The notes beneath the pieces were generated by a model that searched no databases, was not told the DNA's origin, and saw nothing but the letters and a program-made list of their open reading frames with translations. 56,247 nucleotides of DNA from Puniceicoccaceae bacterium (GTDB lineage Bacteria; Verrucomicrobiota; Verrucomicrobiia; Opitutales; Opitutaceae), in assembly GCA_007695295.1 (NCBI GenBank), contig REEB01000139.1, positions 1 to 56,247 of the forward strand, written 5' to 3'. Position numbers and translations under genes: made by a program. Of this stretch, positions 54,127 to 56,247 are shown piece by piece. Each line of letters starts with the position of its first letter. Position 1 is the stretch's first letter.

Positions 54127-55048
54127 AATCGCCCCGGCGGATGGTGACGGGGATGATGATTTCCTCGAAGCCGGCGGCCTCGACGTAGAGATTGCCGCTG
54201 CCAGGTGAGCCGCCTTCGATGGGGATGTTCACCGAACGCGAGCCCGCCGGCACAATTACTTCAGGCATGATCACGCTGTCGGGCACATCGGTGGTGACCG
54301 GGATGAGCAAGCCGCCCGGGGGCGCCTCCGAGGGAAGGGTGAAGACCAGCATGCGGCGAGCGCCGGTGGTCAGGGAAAGGCTTTCCGGGACAACCCGCAG
54401 ACGGCCTTCGTCGATCCGGATGCTGCCGGCGTTGAGGGTGGATTCCGCGCCACGGAGCGTCACTTGGTAGGTGCGCCCGGCGGGCAGGGCGGGGAGGAAA
54501 AAGGCCAGCGAGGTGGGGGATTCAAAAACCGTCTCGGCCGGCTCGCCGCCGACAAAAACCTGGTCACTCCTGGAAAAGCCCCGGCCGACGAGAGCAACCC
54601 GGGAACCGGCCGGGGCGCGGTCGACTTCGAGGCTGAGGGCGTAGCGGTTGACCACGGCGAGGTTGTGGATGGCGGAATGCTCCTCGCGCTGGTGACGGCG
54701 TCCGTCGGAAACGATGTCGTAGCGGACGAGATAATAGTAGGCGGCGCGGTCCCGGCCCGGGGGAAGGCGGTAGTCGAACTCAAAGAGGTTTTCACCGACC
54801 GCGGCCGGGCTCATGGGGAACATCTGGCCGTCGATGACAACCTGGGGTGAAATCGATTCGCGATCCACCGCACCGCTGCGGTGATTGACTTCGAGGGTCA
54901 GCGTGTAGACGTTGGACGGGTTGGCCGGATGAGTCTCCGGGGTCAGATTGACCAGACTCATGTTGCAGCCGCCGAGCAGGACCAAGCCCGCCAGCAGCAA
55001 ACCACCGAGGCCGAGGTTCCGGCGCATGATTCGTTTTCTCATCTCCAT
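54122..55048 (-). CDS. Putative lipoprotein with Ig-like/IPT-type repeats
   Basis: A 308-residue lipoprotein. The signal peptide ends in the lipobox 'LVLLGGC' with the cysteine near residue 28. The mature protein is beta-rich, for example 'VYTLTLEVNHRSGAVDRESISPQVVIDG', 'YYLVRYDIVSDGRRHQREEHS', 'APAGSRVALVGRGFSRSDQVFVGGEPAETVFESPTSLAFFLPALPAGRTYQVTL' (an IPT/TIG-like Ig domain) and a last segment 'IPVTTDVPDSVIMPEVIVPAGSRSVNIPI'. It is likely anchored to the outer membrane. The ATG at 55048 is preceded by GGGAG. Its start is only 21 bp from the divergent hemW start. Function unknown. Confidence 0.8.
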   Translation of the reverse strand: MEMRKRIMRRNLGLGGLLLAGLVLLGGCNMSLVNLTPETHPANPSNVYTLTLEVNHRSGAVDRESISPQVVIDGQMFPMSPAAVGENLFEFDYRLPPGRDRAAYYYLVRYDIVSDGRRHQREEHSAIHNLAVVNRYALSLEVDRAPAGSRVALVGRGFSRSDQVFVGGEPAETVFESPTSLAFFLPALPAGRTYQVTLRGAESTLNAGSIRIDEGRLRVVPESLSLTTGARRMLVFTLPSEAPPGGLLIPVTTDVPDSVIMPEVIVPAGSRSVNIPIEGGSPGSGNLYVEAAGFEEIIIPVTIRRGDS

Positions 55049-55069
55049 TTTCTCCCTACCATTCCGTTG

Positions 55070-56247
55070 ATGCCGATCCGTTGGCAAACAAAAACCAGCA
55101 GCCCCGGCTCCGCCCCCAAGGCAGGCGTCTCCGGACCGGACGACACCGTCTTTGGACCCGGGCTCTACGTGCACGTTCCCTTCTGTGCGCGGGCCTGCGA
55201 TTTCTGCAATTTCTATCAGATCGCCCCCGACCGGAGGAGGATGGACCGTTATCTGGAAGGCATGCGGCGCGAGGCCGGCATGGTCGAGGCGTCCGCCGGC
55301 TTCGCGACCTGGTTCTGGGGCGGGGGCACGCCCGGGCTCCTCAGTGCGGGTGACTTCGAGCGCCTGGGCACCCTGTTGCGGGAGCGGTTCGGCCCGCCGA
55401 GGCTGGAGTGGACGGTGGAAACCACGCCTGCGGTGGTGACCCGGGAGCGCCTGCGGGTGATGAAAGATCTCGGGGTGACGCGTCTTTCGATTGGCGTGCA
55501 GACCTTCCAGCCCCGGTTGCTGGAAGCGTTGGGCCGGCCCTTCCGGCCTGACGCCATTTACCGTGCCTGGGACCAGGTGCGGGAGGCGGGCTTCGCCTCC
55601 GTCAACCTCGACCTCATGTTCGCCCTGCCGGGCCAGAGCCTGGAAGACTGGAAGCGCGATCTGGCCGAAGCGGCCCGGCTCGGCCCGGACCACCTCTCCA
55701 CCTATTGCCTGACCTTGGAGGAGGACACCGCGCTCTACCTGCGCCTGCTGCAGCAAGGGCGCCGTCCCGATCCGGAGGAGGAAATCCGCTTCTACCGTGA
55801 AAGCCCCGCATTGCTGGCGGATCTCGGCTATCAACGGTATGAAATTTCCAACTACGCCCGGCCCGGTTTCCGTTGTCTCCACAACCTCAATACCTGGGCG
55901 ATGGGGGACTGGCTGGGACTGGGGCCGGCCGCCGCCGGCCAGTGGGCGGGACGGCGGGAGCGCAATGTGGCCGACCTGGAGGCTTGGCGGACCGGACTGG
56001 ACGGCGGCGAGCGGGCCACCGAAGACCGCGATCCCCTCGCTCCCGGGCGCCTCCTGCAGGATTGCCTGATCTTCGGACTGCGCCGAACCGACGGCGTGGA
56101 TTTGGCCGAGCTGGAACGCAGATTCCCCTTCTGGCGGGCAACCGACCACGATGGCCTCTGGCAGCGTTTGCGGGAGGGTGGCTGGCTCGAATCCGAGGCG
56201 GCGGCGCCCGGACGGCTGCGATTGACGTCCGAAGGTCTGCTTTTGGC
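55070..56247 (+). CDS. hemW: Radical SAM heme chaperone HemW-like protein (3' end cut by window edge)
   Basis: About 392 residues are visible to the edge. The radical SAM cysteines are in 'VPFCARACDFCNFYQ' (C-x3-C-x2-C, about residues 39-46), followed by 'TWFWGGGTPGLLS', 'TVETTPAVVTRERL', 'RLSIGVQTFQPRLLEALGR' and 'NLDLMFALPGQSLEDW', the SAM-binding motifs of HemN/HemW proteins. The C-terminal 'YEISNYARPGFRCLHNLNTW' and 'GLGPAAAGQWAGRRERN' follow HemW, which shuttles heme in aerobically grown cells rather than acting as coproporphyrinogen dehydrogenase. The start at the ATG at 55070 has only a weak ribosome-binding site. It is divergent from the lipoprotein gene with 21 bp between starts. Confidence 0.9.
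   Translation, partial: MPIRWQTKTSSPGSAPKAGVSGPDDTVFGPGLYVHVPFCARACDFCNFYQIAPDRRRMDRYLEGMRREAGMVEASAGFATWFWGGGTPGLLSAGDFERLGTLLRERFGPPRLEWTVETTPAVVTRERLRVMKDLGVTRLSIGVQTFQPRLLEALGRPFRPDAIYRAWDQVREAGFASVNLDLMFALPGQSLEDWKRDLAEAARLGPDHLSTYCLTLEEDTALYLRLLQQGRRPDPEEEIRFYRESPALLADLGYQRYEISNYARPGFRCLHNLNTWAMGDWLGLGPAAAGQWAGRRERNVADLEAWRTGLDGGERATEDRDPLAPGRLLQDCLIFGLRRTDGVDLAELERRFPFWRATDHDGLWQRLREGGWLESEAAAPGRLRLTSEGLLL

Overview
This is a gene-dense, high-GC chromosomal stretch with about 43 protein genes on both strands. I saw no rRNA, tRNA, CRISPR array, insertion sequence or prophage. The gene content suggests a free-living Gram-negative bacterium of the PVC group, most likely Verrucomicrobiota of an Opitutae-like lineage. 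The basis is an outer-membrane beta-barrel and Wza/Wzc-type polysaccharide export set, a NifJ-type pyruvate:ferredoxin oxidoreductase paired with a dihydroorotate-dehydrogenase-like protein, a lexA gene under a TGTTC/GAACA palindrome, and PAS-rich signalling proteins. This taxonomic placement is inference; no marker gene was compared.

Layout. 1-2690: a truncated PAS histidine kinase and an uncharacterised protein. 2900-6515: a compact sulfur operon with a monoheme cytochrome c, the flavocytochrome c sulfide dehydrogenase flavoprotein, a YeeE/TsuA-type transporter and a SoxY-SoxZ fusion. 6516-6928: gene-free DNA with two copies of a covarying palindromic repeat. 6929-13779: an L,D-transpeptidase-like protein, a Fur-family regulator, a gamma-carbonic-anhydrase-like protein, a carboxyltransferase lacking its biotinyl domain, a cobalamin adenosyltransferase, a methyltransferase, gluconokinase, a DUF5069-like protein and a cytidylate-kinase-like protein. 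13820-17390: a four-PAS PP2C phosphatase and a DMT transporter. 17499-21708: smc and yraN. 21802-28012: a dihydroorotate-dehydrogenase-like protein, PFOR and a long-form cystathionine gamma-synthase. 28185-34726: a TPR membrane protein, divergent from a four-gene exopolysaccharide export/tyrosine-kinase cluster that ends in a clear terminator. 34782-36042: tsaC/sua5 and rpsR. 36272-41249: a LexA-controlled mutagenesis cassette. 41263-44635: a LolD-like ABC ATPase with a large FtsX permease. 44748-56247: housekeeping genes (phosphodiesterase, ferritin, amidohydrolase, lipB, mutY, dxs, xseB, Ste24 protease, lipoprotein, partial hemW).

The most striking object is the gene at 36996-41249. It encodes one 1417-residue protein that joins a complete, apparently catalytically intact Y-family polymerase (DinB/Pol IV type) to a nearly complete C-family DnaE2-type polymerase. 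It lies 70 bp downstream of lexA, whose start codon sits inside a perfect 16-bp palindrome next to a plausible promoter. This looks like a one-polypeptide version of the lexA-imuA-imuB-dnaE2 mutasome in which the non-catalytic ImuB is replaced by a DinB with all its active-site acids. The second most interesting object is the sulfur operon, whose SoxYZ-like carrier is a single chain with an altered swinging-arm motif and no soxXA, soxB or soxCD nearby.

Smaller observations include the lost biotinyl domain at 10283, a fungal-like N-terminal extension on the cystathionine gamma-synthase, divergent start codons that overlap at 12470, a terminator T-tract touching the tsaC start codon, and several stem-loops between convergent genes.
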